Shown here: piece after piece, positions 37,867 through 49,018 of the stretch
Layout of the letters: each line of letters starts with the position of its first letter
How positions within the stretch are numbered: position 1 is the stretch's first letter
NCBI GenBank assembly: GCA_963833465.1
Contig: CAWHXW010000005.1
Location: forward strand, 132,866 to 196,865
Direction: 5' to 3'
Origin: Fen-1298 sp963833465
GTDB taxonomy: Bacteria; Bacteroidota; Ignavibacteria; UBA10030
DNA length: 64,000 bases
The notes under the pieces: model-generated
Database searches by the model: none
Told to the model about the DNA's origin: nothing
The model's input: the letters and a program-made list of their open reading frames with translations, nothing else
Translations under genes and position numbers: made by a program

Positions 37867-39609
37867 TTACTTCAATAGAATCATTTTCTTTGTAATCACA
37901 AACCCGGAACTTGCCAGCTTATAGAAATAAACCCCGCTGCTCAGATGGTTTGCGTCGAATATAACATCATGCTGTCCTGCATTTTGAACTTCATCGAAAA
38001 GAACCGCTACTTCTTTGCCGAGAATGTCGTACACAGAAAGCCGCGCCATACCTTTAGTAGCGAGTGTGTATGAAATTTTCGTACTTGGATTAAACGGATT
38101 TGGATAGTTTTGATTTAATGCAAACTTCAGTGGCATTGATTTAGGAGATTTAGAAACACTCGTATTCAATTGTTCAGGGAACCAGTTCAAATCACCTAAA
38201 GCTTTTCCATCAGTACCTGCAGTTTGAAGAGACGCATTTGTATAACGCAAATTCTCCACCACAGGGTAGCCCTGCGTCGTTGCCCAGCTTGAAGGGACTG
38301 CTCCCCATGTAACTATATCCCCCGGATTTGCTATTGGATAAACATACGGACGATAACCATCTGCACTCCACGCAGTGAACGCTGAATCGATTAATGGAAC
38401 CATTTTTGTTATTGAAGCAGAAACGAGTGTAGCATCGAAAACTGGATCAATACTATCATTACTTGCTACATTAATATTGGGCCAAGTTGTTTTATCTGTA
38501 AGGATATTACCTCGAGCTGCAACTAATGGCAGGTTCTGGCAAGCATACGTGGTCCATTTGGCAGTAACTTGACTTGGCCAGCAGTATGCATTATTTGTAA
38601 TCGTAATATTTCTGCCTACTTCCGTCAAACCTAATGGACCGTTCTTTAATACGCTCGTAAGAGTATCTATGCTGATGAGGCCGGCAAACCACGAACTTCC
38701 CCCCCAGCTGCCACCCAGCCCCATGGTGTCCCCCCAAGATAAAGGTTGACTTGTTGAACCAACGCTATAAAAAACGTTATTTGTGATGACGGCATTATTA
38801 AGATAATATAGTTGAAATACACCTTGCTGGGTGGACATGAAGATAGTATTATGCTGGAAATCCAACTTTAATGGTGCATATCCTCCACCTCCTAATATCA
38901 ATCCACCAGTAAAGAAGAATGTATTGTTATGGAAATATGCCGTATCGCAAGGAATTGCTGTCGCATCAGAACATTCGATCCATGCAAAGCCAGGATTTCC
39001 TACAGCATCATCTTGATTATTCCTAAACTCACAATTTGTGATATAAAAACTACAGTGAGCATGTGCCCATGTATCGAATAAGTTCGGTGTGTGTTGAGGT
39101 CCGGTAATATTTTCGAGTATGCAATGATCGAAAAAGAAAACATTGTAATCACCGGATGGTTCAACAAAACGGCCGGTATTTGCAGCACCATCTGGACGTG
39201 TTCCAATGAAATAGAGACCTTTTAATGTTAGTGTATCATTGCCTTGCGGTTCAAAATAATCATTGATTGATGAATTATCGATATTAATATAGGGTGCAAC
39301 CACCGGGGGTTTGCCAGTAACAGGATTTACTTTTCCGATAACGGTAATGCTTCCTTTGGCTGTAACGGGAGCTATGACATAAAATACAGAATCATTTGTT
39401 CCATTATTCTGCAAAACGAAAACATGGTTTGGATTAACATAGCCTCCGGCAACGGTATCACTATTAATAACATCATCCATTGATCCTGAAGGCCAAGTGG
39501 CAGGATTTGCCCATATGCGGACAGTATCACGTACTGCTGCCGTCATTATTGACGAATAAGATAACAGCAGCGATACAACCAATAACATTGAAACTGACAT
39601 CTTTTTCAT
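37867..39609 (-). CDS. Secreted right-handed beta-helix protein with T9SS sorting domain
   Basis: A 580-residue protein. A signal peptide (SVSMLLVVSLLL) is followed by a parallel beta-helix signalled by short repeating strands with Asn ladders (FFFDHCILENI, FYITNCEFRNN, AYFHNNTFFF, LDFQHNTIFM, AVITNNVFYSV, ITITNNAYCW), then a type A sorting domain (NQNYPNPFNPSTKISYTL to ITKKMILLK). Folds of this kind occur in pectin lyases and hydrolases. Catalytic residues are not evident, so it could be a lyase or a surface binding protein. It lies between the TonB receptor and the surface GH53. Confidence 0.78.
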   Translation of the reverse strand: MKKMSVSMLLVVSLLLSYSSIMTAAVRDTVRIWANPATWPSGSMDDVINSDTVAGGYVNPNHVFVLQNNGTNDSVFYVIAPVTAKGSITVIGKVNPVTGKPPVVAPYINIDNSSINDYFEPQGNDTLTLKGLYFIGTRPDGAANTGRFVEPSGDYNVFFFDHCILENITGPQHTPNLFDTWAHAHCSFYITNCEFRNNQDDAVGNPGFAWIECSDATAIPCDTAYFHNNTFFFTGGLILGGGGYAPLKLDFQHNTIFMSTQQGVFQLYYLNNAVITNNVFYSVGSTSQPLSWGDTMGLGGSWGGSSWFAGLISIDTLTSVLKNGPLGLTEVGRNITITNNAYCWPSQVTAKWTTYACQNLPLVAARGNILTDKTTWPNINVASNDSIDPVFDATLVSASITKMVPLIDSAFTAWSADGYRPYVYPIANPGDIVTWGAVPSSWATTQGYPVVENLRYTNASLQTAGTDGKALGDLNWFPEQLNTSVSKSPKSMPLKFALNQNYPNPFNPSTKISYTLATKGMARLSVYDILGKEVAVLFDEVQNAGQHDVIFDANHLSSGVYFYKLASSGFVITKKMILLK

Positions 39610-39790
39610 CTTAACATCCTTTCATAGAGGTTTATAGTTTGTTAATTATTTATTCATTGCGATAGATATCCGGCTCATGTATGCGTTCCTTCTTGCTTCA
39701 CCGGAAAAGCTTTATATAAGTTTTGTTTTTCATTCTCCTCCTTTCTGACTCACAATTATAAAGATTTCCAGTTGCTTAAATCGCTTTTGC

Positions 39791-42787
39791 TTATAAACTC
39801 CATCGAATTCCTAAATCTGCCGTTAAACCATAACTATTTTCCGAAAGAGGATATCCATTCTTTCGAATAGTATAAATATCAGATTCGTTATTAAGATTGT
39901 TCACGTCACCATATATCTCTATACTGAACCATGGCAATCCTTGTTTTACAGAAATATCCCACCGCAAATATTTTGTTTTATCAGAACGAAGTGTCCACCA
40001 AAAATCAGGCTGGTTAAATATTTCAGTTTGATAAATCATAGAAGCCAGAATAGAAAACTTCTTGTAGTCATATCCGATTGATAAATTCGCAACATCGGTG
40101 GGTTGTTGGTAGAGTCTGTCTGTATAAAGCGTGTCCACAATTCTTTTTTTACTTTTACTGCCAGGGACAGGAAGCTGCATCCTTGTACTAAACGTTCCTT
40201 GAGAAAAAATATGTGTATAATTAACATTCATCACTAAGCCGCTTAACGGAGCTGGTAAATACCAAAAATGCGTTTGCCATTCAGTTTCAATTCCCCAGAC
40301 CTTAACCTGATACGGATTATTGATATACGTGTAGAGAGTACAGACGCTCGCACTTTGAGAAGGAAAACCGTAAGCTTTTACCATATTCGTATCAAGAAAG
40401 AGCGGCCCAGGACTATAAATTTCATCATTAATTGTTTTCAAGAATCCGCCAACAGTAAATAATCCTATGCCATTGTCATGTATGGACATTTGAACATCAT
40501 AATTTTTTGCACGTTCGGGCACTAAATCTGTATTATTATAAGTGATTGTATGAACAGTATTATCAATATATAGTTTGGGAATAAAGCTATTGTAATCAGG
40601 ATACGCTATTGTATTAGTATATGACGCTCGAAAACCAATCGCTTCCGACAGATTAAATTTAATACTAATATCGGGCAGCCAGTATCTGTAACAATTTTCT
40701 GCTGTCACTTTTGAATTAGGATAGGCTAAGCTGATGTTTGATTCAGCATAACCTAAAAATTGCGTAGCGGTAAAGGATGTTCTCAGCTCTTGATATCGCA
40801 GACCGGGAATAATTGATAGCGATTGACCGATGTTCAACGTACCCATAATATATCCGGCGCTGCGGGCTTCATATCCGGAATAATCATTTGCATGACTTTG
40901 GACATAATCTGGATCAAATACTGGTTGATCAGGTGCTGAAGTTACTCCTGATCTGTAATCTTTCAGAAGATGCATCATATTATCAATGACATTAGTTTTG
41001 GTCGCCGAAATCATGGGATACTGACCGTTCAAAAAGTTTCCAAAATTCAGACCAGCATTATAAAACCCTGCATAATTAAATGCAGTATTTCCTGACGGAT
41101 CTAAATTATAGGGAGCATTTTGCAGCCAAGGAAGCTGTTGAATAATATAAGCACGTGCTCCTTTAGTAGCGGGAGCTGATGAAATACTTAAATCACCTTC
41201 AGACTGATCATAATTATAGTATCGGATTGTGTACCTATACATGCCTCCACCTTTTAAAGCTAAGGATACTTCGTTTGAAAGATTAAATTTATTCTCGACA
41301 TCAAGAGAAATTTGTCGATCATCCTGTTTAGTAAAATCGCTCCAACCTCTAACGGTTGTCCATTTCATTTTAGAAGTATCAACTAATGCCTCTCCCTGCT
41401 GAACAGCCTCTGCTGGAGTAAGATTTGTTGGAATATTATGTGTTCCAGATTGTTGTTGTTGAAAATCCATGTACCAACCATACGGAGAAGCATTGTCTGA
41501 ATATGCATTCGAGAGTTTTGCATCAATTTTTAATGATCCAAATATTTGTTTATAACTTAAAATGTTCGAGATAACATTAAGATTGATTGTTTCAAGAGAT
41601 GTTCCAAAAATAATATCATCCTTATTGTTTGGCGCATTCGCTACAGTGAACAGTTCTGAATGTTGTTCAGTAGTCGTTGTTCCATGGCTAATAAAATTGA
41701 GGAGCGACAGATTTCCATCTGGCAGATTATAGTCCAATGTTATTGTTCCATCATATCGTTTTTGGATTGATTGATCAAAAGTAAGAGTTGTCCATCCCAT
41801 CGCAATGGTATCAGGATTTATTGCTACAGGTAAATTTCCATTATAGTAATATGCCCCTAATTGGTCCGAAGTTAAATTTTGCCTTTGTGCAATACCCTGC
41901 ACAAACACGCCGAACTTATCATTAAAGAATCTTTTTTCAACGTTTGCGACAAATTTGTAATCTTTGTACGAATCCATCAGGTCATTATATCCTCCCTGTG
42001 CGAGAAGTGAAATTGAAGCTGTAGTATCAAGATTTGACTTTGCACGCCGAATATCGAAATTCACGGTTCCGCCAATAACAGCAGCATCCATATCCGCTGA
42101 TACCGTTTTATAAACCTCAATTCCTTCAAGACTATTGGATGAAATCATACTCAAATCCGTGCTTCGATCACCTGAACTTGTAGAAGGAAGCGCAATACCA
42201 TCAATCGTAATGGAATTATATTTTGGTTCAAGTCCGCGAATAACCACTTGTGTTGCTTCACCGCCGCTACGTACAAGTGAAATGCCGGGTAATCTGCCTA
42301 TGGATTCTGCTGCATTTGCGTCTGGAAGTTCTTGAATTCGCGCGGATGAAACGATATTGGCAATTTTATCTGAAATCAGTTGCTGGTTTATTGCATCATT
42401 TTGCCCTCGAGCTTGAACAGTCACAACCACTTCCTGTCCCTGAATTACTTGCGGTCTCATTTTGAATTCCAATATAATGAGTGAGTCGGATCGCAAATTC
42501 AATTCCCGAATTTCTGGAGCATATCCTATGCAGGATACTTTTATTGTCCATTTGCCGACAGGTACGACAGGCAAGTGAAATTTTCCATCTATATCTGTAG
42601 CAGACCCTAAACTTGTTCCTTGAATCACGATGTTTGCACCAATTATCGGGTCACCACTCTCCCTATCTAATACACTTCCCTTTATGGATCCATATCCTTG
42701 AGCGTATAAAAAAGAGAAAGAGAAAAGAGAAGCCAATATTAGCATACAGAGGATTCTAGTTTGATTGCAAGAAGTATCAATAGACAT
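39791..42787 (-). CDS. TonB-dependent outer-membrane receptor
   Basis: A 998-residue receptor. A signal peptide (ILASLFSFSFLYAQ) precedes a carboxypeptidase-regulatory-like beta domain (GSIKGSVLDRESGDPIIGAN), a plug (SSARIQELPDANAAESIGRL and TQVVIRGLEPKYNSITIDG) and a 22-strand barrel ending GLTADLGIRWSL. The final aromatic-rich strand fits an outer-membrane insertion signal. Expected role: import of galactan oligosaccharides. No SusD-like lipoprotein is encoded nearby, unlike typical Bacteroidetes loci. An AAGGAG ribosome site precedes the ATG. The LacI-family regulator gene lies directly upstream. Confidence 0.92.
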   Translation of the reverse strand: MSIDTSCNQTRILCMLILASLFSFSFLYAQGYGSIKGSVLDRESGDPIIGANIVIQGTSLGSATDIDGKFHLPVVPVGKWTIKVSCIGYAPEIRELNLRSDSLIILEFKMRPQVIQGQEVVVTVQARGQNDAINQQLISDKIANIVSSARIQELPDANAAESIGRLPGISLVRSGGEATQVVIRGLEPKYNSITIDGIALPSTSSGDRSTDLSMISSNSLEGIEVYKTVSADMDAAVIGGTVNFDIRRAKSNLDTTASISLLAQGGYNDLMDSYKDYKFVANVEKRFFNDKFGVFVQGIAQRQNLTSDQLGAYYYNGNLPVAINPDTIAMGWTTLTFDQSIQKRYDGTITLDYNLPDGNLSLLNFISHGTTTTEQHSELFTVANAPNNKDDIIFGTSLETINLNVISNILSYKQIFGSLKIDAKLSNAYSDNASPYGWYMDFQQQQSGTHNIPTNLTPAEAVQQGEALVDTSKMKWTTVRGWSDFTKQDDRQISLDVENKFNLSNEVSLALKGGGMYRYTIRYYNYDQSEGDLSISSAPATKGARAYIIQQLPWLQNAPYNLDPSGNTAFNYAGFYNAGLNFGNFLNGQYPMISATKTNVIDNMMHLLKDYRSGVTSAPDQPVFDPDYVQSHANDYSGYEARSAGYIMGTLNIGQSLSIIPGLRYQELRTSFTATQFLGYAESNISLAYPNSKVTAENCYRYWLPDISIKFNLSEAIGFRASYTNTIAYPDYNSFIPKLYIDNTVHTITYNNTDLVPERAKNYDVQMSIHDNGIGLFTVGGFLKTINDEIYSPGPLFLDTNMVKAYGFPSQSASVCTLYTYINNPYQVKVWGIETEWQTHFWYLPAPLSGLVMNVNYTHIFSQGTFSTRMQLPVPGSKSKKRIVDTLYTDRLYQQPTDVANLSIGYDYKKFSILASMIYQTEIFNQPDFWWTLRSDKTKYLRWDISVKQGLPWFSIEIYGDVNNLNNESDIYTIRKNGYPLSENSYGLTADLGIRWSL

Positions 42788-42870
42788 ATTTTTCTCCTTA
42801 ATGGATGTCCTTCATAATATTTTTATATAGCGTAACTGTTATTGTTTGCATGAAGTATAAATATTTTTCT

Positions 42871-43891
42871 TTACGTCGAATTCCTTACAATCAATTCTGT
42901 TTCAAGCACTATTGTTTCATTCTGATTAATGGTCCCGGGGTTTTTAATCAATCCAATTAAAATTTCCATTGCTTTTTTCCCCATTCCGTATGATGGTTGA
43001 TTCACCGTTGTAATCGTAGGATCGACAAGATTGGTGATTTTATTGTTTGAGAATCCAATGATCGCAATATCGCCGGGAATTTTTAATCCTACTTCCTTAA
43101 TTCTTTGATATGCACCGATCGCAACCGGATCGTTTATTGCAAAAATCGCATCAGGTGAAGATCCATTATTCCCGAAAAAAGTCTATAGAAGCATATCCAT
43201 CTTGTTCCTGCATTCCCCTGCATCGAATAAGATTCTTTTGGATAGAAATACCAGAATGTCTGAGGGCGTCCAGATAGCCATTTTTTCTTTTTCTGCAAAT
43301 ATCTAATTCTTTTGGTCCGCCTAAATGTGCAATTCTTTTATATCCTTTCTCTATCAAATAGTTCACAGCATCAAAAGCACTTTTATAATCATCAATCACG
43401 ACTTTGCATACGATGACGTCTTCACACACACGGTCGAAAAAAACCAGAGGAATTCTTCGTTTAGTTAAATCCTGAAAATGATTTCCGTTCTTTGTATTTT
43501 GTGATATGGAAACAAGAACGCCTGCAACCCTGTGATGCATAAGCATATTTATATTCACGACTTCTCTTTTATAATTTTCATTCGATTGACAGAGAATGAT
43601 CGTATATCCCAATTTGTACGCTACGTCTTCCATTCCGCTAATTGCTGAAGAAAAGAAATCATGCTTGATTTCCGGGACAAGAACTCCAATTGATTTTGTT
43701 TGATTGCTTCTTAAACTTTGTGCGATCGGATTGGGATAGTACCGTAATACCTTCGCCAATTTTTTCACTTTAACTTTTGTCTCATGCTTAATATCGGGAT
43801 GATTACTCAATGCACGAGACACCGTAGACGGAGATATTCCCAACTCTTTTGCCATATCAATTATTGTTGCTTGTTTTGATATTTTTTTCAC
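42871..43891 (-). CDS. LacI-family transcriptional regulator, single frameshift
   Basis: An N-terminal helix-turn-helix and hinge (TIIDMAKELGISPSTVSRAL, then KKLAKVLRYYPNPIAQSLR) is followed by a periplasmic-binding-like sensor domain (SIGVLVPEIKHDFFSS, VFFDRV, RIAHLGGP). After DFFR the frame breaks at a GGG run near 43172 and continues as NNGSSPDAIFAINDPVAIGA through VLETELIVRNST to a stop at 42871, restoring a normal length of about 340 residues. GTG 43891 gives the standard start (KKISKQATIIDMA). Likely a galactan-locus repressor or activator; a perfect palindromic operator lies just upstream. Confidence 0.85.
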
Positions 43892-43902
43892 AACCGCAAT
43901 CC

Positions 43903-43924
43903 TTACCGCAAACGTTTGCGGTAA
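43903..43924. promoter_or_regulatory. LacI-family operator (perfect 22-bp palindrome)
   Basis: CCGCAAACGTTTGCGG flanked by TTA and TAA is an exact 22-bp palindrome centred on CG, the classic LacI-family operator form. It sits 12 bases upstream of the regulator start, so the protein probably controls its own gene. I found no second perfect copy in the window. Confidence 0.8.
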
Positions 43925-44206
43925 ATTCAAAATAATTTATTGCCTGTTAACTAAAACTTTCTTGAAACATATACTTTATGCATCAATTCAGCCTGCTTTT
44001 TCTGCTATGTTTCATAGAATTAGTTTAGGATTCTGATTTGTATAGTAAAATTTCACTTTAATTTTAGGGAATATCTCGCTATTCGGCAAGGAAACAACCG
44101 TTATAAAACCGTTTTTTAACGACGTTTAGATTAGAAGCTTATGATTTGTTTTTTTGTTCCTAATATGATACATTAACATTTAAATACAGAATATATTCGT
44201 CATAAA

Positions 44207-45493
44207 ATGCTTTCAAACAAAGAAATACGATCCCTCTTAAATACAATACTGCAAAGTAAGGATTTTAAAGATTCGTCTATTTACTCAAAATTACTTACAT
44301 ACCTTGTAGAATCCACTTTATCAAAAAAAATTCCGAAAGAAACTACAATCGCGATCGATGTGTTTGGTAAAAGCTCCGAGTTCAATTCGAATAAAGATGC
44401 TACGGTTCGTTCTCACATTCTGATTTTGCGAAATAAATTGGATGGATATTATATCAATGAAGGCAAAGAAGATAAATTTAGATTGATAATACCCAAGGGA
44501 CATTATGAGATTCAAATCGTTCGTTTCAAAATTAATCATCTCAAAATATTAAATAGCATCGTTTCATTTTTAAAACGTTGGGAAATAATTGTAATTTTAA
44601 TTTTGTTACTTATTAATTTTTACTTCATTTTTCGACAGCCAGATTTAAGCTATATATCTTCAGGTTCTCAATCTCCATATTTTGTTGATCCCCTCGATAA
44701 GTACTGGGGTCCTTTTTTCAACAATGATTATCCTGTTACAATCATTTTGGGAGACGATTTCTGGATGGATGAATATTCCCCGGAATATAAACGGTACCGT
44801 CAAGTTGAAGACTGGAAAATATCTTCCGAGAATGACCTTGCCAGTTTCTTAATAAAATATCCAAAAGCAAATCTGGCAAAGTCAGAAATAACAGGTGTCC
44901 CTTATGGCGCTGCTGATAACCTGCTGGATATTCTTCATATTGTATATCATTTCCAAAATGATGTATCCCTCTCTATGTCTTCAACGCTCTCTCTCGAAAA
45001 AATTCGGGATCGTAATATCATCTATATCGGTGAATTCAAAAACCTGCGAATACTAAATAAAATATTTTTCGAAACACCTATTCGATATCAATATTTTCCA
45101 GATGAGCGATTGTTTATCAATAATGAAAAAGGTATTGCAATAGATTCGTTTATCAGAGTTGAGGCATCTTACGAACAAAAGAATAAGTATAATATTGATT
45201 ACTCTTTATTAGTTAAAATGCCTGGATTCTCAAAAGAAAATATCATGTTTATTGTCGGGTTCGGTTACGGCGGGCGTTTGGAACGAACGAAAATGCTGAC
45301 GAATTCTGCATTACGAATGAAATTTTTAGAAGATATCAATAAGATAAACAAATCTGTTCCTGAATATTTTATTGCTCTATTTGAAGTTAAAAGCATTGAA
45401 AGAACTGGTTTCACAAACGAAATTAAATATTTTAAAGAAATACCTCTGAATTTCTTTTCGGAATCTTCCCCAGACAGCAGTAACCAGAATTAA
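44207..45493 (+). CDS. Membrane-tethered winged-helix regulator, unknown sensor domain
   Basis: A 428-residue protein. Residues 1-105 (YSKLLTYLVESTLSKKIPKE, then IAIDVFGKSSEFNSNKDATV, RSHILILRNKLDGYY and RLIIPKGHYEI) match the DNA-binding-like domain found at the start of many Acidobacteria-type membrane regulators. A single membrane helix follows (about 125-145), then an extracytoplasmic domain of about 280 residues that I do not recognise. It is transcribed divergently from the LacI regulator and could be a surface-to-gene signal for the galactan locus, but that link is only positional. No clear ribosome site. Confidence 0.6.
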   Translation: MLSNKEIRSLLNTILQSKDFKDSSIYSKLLTYLVESTLSKKIPKETTIAIDVFGKSSEFNSNKDATVRSHILILRNKLDGYYINEGKEDKFRLIIPKGHYEIQIVRFKINHLKILNSIVSFLKRWEIIVILILLLINFYFIFRQPDLSYISSGSQSPYFVDPLDKYWGPFFNNDYPVTIILGDDFWMDEYSPEYKRYRQVEDWKISSENDLASFLIKYPKANLAKSEITGVPYGAADNLLDILHIVYHFQNDVSLSMSSTLSLEKIRDRNIIYIGEFKNLRILNKIFFETPIRYQYFPDERLFINNEKGIAIDSFIRVEASYEQKNKYNIDYSLLVKMPGFSKENIMFIVGFGYGGRLERTKMLTNSALRMKFLEDINKINKSVPEYFIALFEVKSIERTGFTNEIKYFKEIPLNFFSESSPDSSNQN

Positions 45494-45741
45494 TAATAAA
45501 GAATATTACTGTCGCACTGATTTTGCACATTTAATTTGCAATAATTCCAATATACTTTTTACTAAATCTAAAAAGAATCATTTCTCTTTGGAACAGCACT
45601 AGAAACATATTTTTTTATCAGGTTGTAGCTTGATATTGAAAATAAACTAACTTATCATTGGTGCATAATTTGGGGACATATCAGTTCATTCAAGGTTGAT
45701 TAAAAATATCTTTGAATAGATGAATGGATGAATGAATAAAA

Positions 45742-48700
45742 ATGAGAATTGTTATATACAATACAGCTGTTGCTTTAGGTTTCGCACTTATTATTTTCAG
45801 TACCACATTGTATTCGCAGGTCGACGAAATCCAATTCGATAGGATTTCTTTTGAATCCGGACTTTCTCAAAGTTCAGTATTATGCATGTGCCAGGACAGC
45901 AAAGGATTTCTTTGGTTTGGAACTTTTGAGGGCCTCAATCGTTTTGACGGATATAACTTTAAAGTATTTAAAGCTAACTCTGAGGATCCTTATAGCATTA
46001 GCGAAAGCAATATTGAATCCATTATTGAAGATCATTTAGGTGAGCTTTGGATAGGGACAGAAGACGGCCTTAATCGCTTTGATCGAACAACAGAACGGTT
46101 TATTCAATATAAAAATGATCCTAAAGATCCGAGAAGCTTGAGTAATAATTATGTCAGGTACGTCTATGAAGATCGGTCTGGAATTCTTTGGGTGGGGACA
46201 CAAGGAGGAGGTCTTAATCAATTTGACAGAGAGAGAAATCAATTCATCCGATATATGAACGACCCTCATAATCCCAAAAGTCTAAGTCAGAATAATGTGC
46301 TTTCTATTCTTGAAGATAGCCATAGGCAACTTTGGGTTGGTACTGATGGAGGATTAAATTGTTTTGACAGGAAGAAAGTAGAATTTTCCCGCTATCAAAA
46401 TGATTCTAATAATCCTCAGACATTAAGTTATAATGGAGTATGGAGAATTTATGAAGACCGGGCAGGAAAACTATGGATAGGAACTTGGGGTGGTGGATTG
46501 GACCTGTTTGATCCGGAAAATAATCGTTTCATCCGTTATCAAAATAATCCGGCAGATCCCACTAGTTTAGCTCACAATATTGTTAGGGCTATTTATGAAG
46601 ATCGTATAGGAAATCTTTGGATAGGCACTGATGGCGGAGGATTAAATAGATTTATCCCTGGTTCCGACGGAAAAAATAATGGCAGGTTCATTCGCTATCA
46701 GAACAACCCTGTTGACCCGAATAGTCTCAGTGGAAATTCAGGTACTTTCTATTTTTGAAGATCGGCTGGGCATACTCTGGTTTGGAACAAATTTTAATGG
46801 TATTAGCAAATATAATCCGAGCAAAAGATTTTTTATACAATATAAGCATCGCATAAATGATGTTAACAGCGTAGCTGATAATACAATCTATGCATTATAT
46901 CAGGACAGTCAAGGAATTATTTGGATAGGAACCTCCAATGGATTAGACAGCTATGATAGAAAAATAAATCAATTCACGCACTATACATCCAATCCAAAAG
47001 ATCCAAACAGCTTGAGCGATAATGTTATCAGAAGTATTTGTGAAGACCGCTACAAAATGTTATGGATTGGAACAGTTAACGGCGTGAATCGATTTGATCC
47101 TATTCATAAAAAATTTACAAGATATCTGCCAAATCTAAACGATCCGAACAGTTTGAGCCACCAAAGTGTGTTTAACATTTATAAAGACAGAGCTGGAAAT
47201 ATTTGGATAGGTACATTGTCAGGGTTAAATCGATACGACTATGAAAAAAATAATTTTTCCCGTTATGTTAATGATCCAAACAATCCAAAAAGTTTAAGCG
47301 ATAATTTTATTTGGTCTATTTACGAGGATACTTCAGGTACATTTTGGATCGGGACCCTTGTAGGGGGTGTGAATCAATTCGATCCGACGAAAGGAACATT
47401 CATTCACTATCAATATGATCCTAAGAACCCAACGAGCATTAGCGGTAATAAAGTTTTAAGTCTTTTTGAAGATCATACAGGTTGTTTGTGGATGGGCACA
47501 ACTAATGGACTTAATAAATTTGATCGAAACACTGGAACTTTCTGCCGGTACAATCAAAAAGATGGTTTGCCAAACAGCTCTATACAAGCAATACTTGAAG
47601 ACGATCATGGCAATCTATGGATCGGAACAAATAGCGGGTTATCAAAATTTAATCCTGCTACAAATAAGTTTAAAAATTATTTTGAAAGTTACGGCCTTCA
47701 AAGTAATGAGTTTGAACCAAATTCTTGTTGGAAATTCAAAAACGGTGAGATGATGTTTGGAGGCATAAAGGGTTTTAATATTTTTCATCCCGACAGCATC
47801 AAAAATGATCTTAATCTTCCGACGGTGGTGATGACTGATTTTCAAATTCTTAATAAACCTGTTCCTATAGGCAAATTACTGGATGGACGAACAATTCTGG
47901 AAAAAACTATTTCGGAATGTGCTAAGATTAATCTTTCTTACGTAGACAATGTCTTTTCTTTTGGATTTGCAGCGCTTCACTATGCTTCGCCGAATGAGAA
48001 TCTCTATGCTTATATGATGGAAGGATTTGAAAAAGAGTGGAATTATACGGATGCAAACAGACGTTTCGCCACATATACAAATTTGCCGCCGGGACAGTAC
48101 ATATTCCATGTTAAAGCTTCCAACAACCAAGGAGCATGGAATGAAAGCGGCACTTTTTTAAAAATATTAATTACACCGCCTTTTTGGGAAACATGGTGGT
48201 TTCGTGTAGTAGTAGTTTTCTTTATTTTCGGCTTATTATTTTTGGGTCTCCAAATACGAACAGCCAGAATTCGAACGCGCAATAGAGAACTTGAGCAGCA
48301 TGTATCAGATCGAACAGGTCAATTACAGTTGGCGAATAAGGAGCTCGAAGCATTTGCATATTCAATTTCTCACGACCTTCGAGCACCGCTACGGGCAATT
48401 GACGGATATACAAATATTCTCTTAGAGGGCTATGAGCCGATGTTAGATAAAGAAGGCAAGCGTGTTTGCACTGTCATTCGTAACGAAACAAAACGAATGA
48501 GTAAATTGATTGACGACCTGCTTTCATTTTCCTATCTTGGCCGCGCTGAAATGCAAGTCTCTTCAATCAATATGGAAGAACTTGTGCATTCTGTATATAA
48601 TGAATTGACAACATTGGTAAGCCGAGAAAACATAGATTTTCATGTTGCACATTTACCGCCAGCAATCGGCGATCCGACATTGATTCATCAGGTGTGGGTC

Positions 48701-49018
48701 AACCTGATTTCCAATGCAATCAAATTTTCATCTAAGCAGACACGTTCGGTTATTGGGGTAGAGCACAAACAAGACGGAGAAAAAATTGTATATTCAATAC
48801 GAGACAATGGAGTTGGTTTTAATATGCAATATTCAGACAAGCTGTTTGGAGTATTCCAGCGTTTGCATAGCGATAAGGAATTCGAGGGAACAGGTGTCGG
48901 ATTGGCAATAGTCAAGCGACTAATCGATCGTCACGGCGGAATAATATGGGCTGAGAGTCAGGTCGATAAAGGTGCTGCCTTCTTTTTTACACTTCCACGG
49001 AAGGAAAATATGTTATGA
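45742..49018 (+). CDS. Propeller-type sensor histidine kinase, single frameshift
   Basis: A signal peptide is followed by about fifteen repeats of the two-component propeller type (SVLCMCQDSKGFLWFGTFEG, IYEDRSGILWVGTQGGGLNQ), a Y_Y_Y domain (LSYVDNVFSFGFAALHYASP to YIFHVKASN), one membrane helix (WFRVVVVFFIFGLLFLG), and a kinase core: H-box FAYSISHDLRAPL, N-box NLISNAIKF, G1 DNGVGFN and G2 GTGVGLAIVKR. A one-base insertion near 46742 (after SLSGNS) switches frame; the repeat pattern continues unbroken. It senses something in the periplasm and should pass phosphate to the next-gene response regulator, whose ATG overlaps its stop. Confidence 0.88.
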
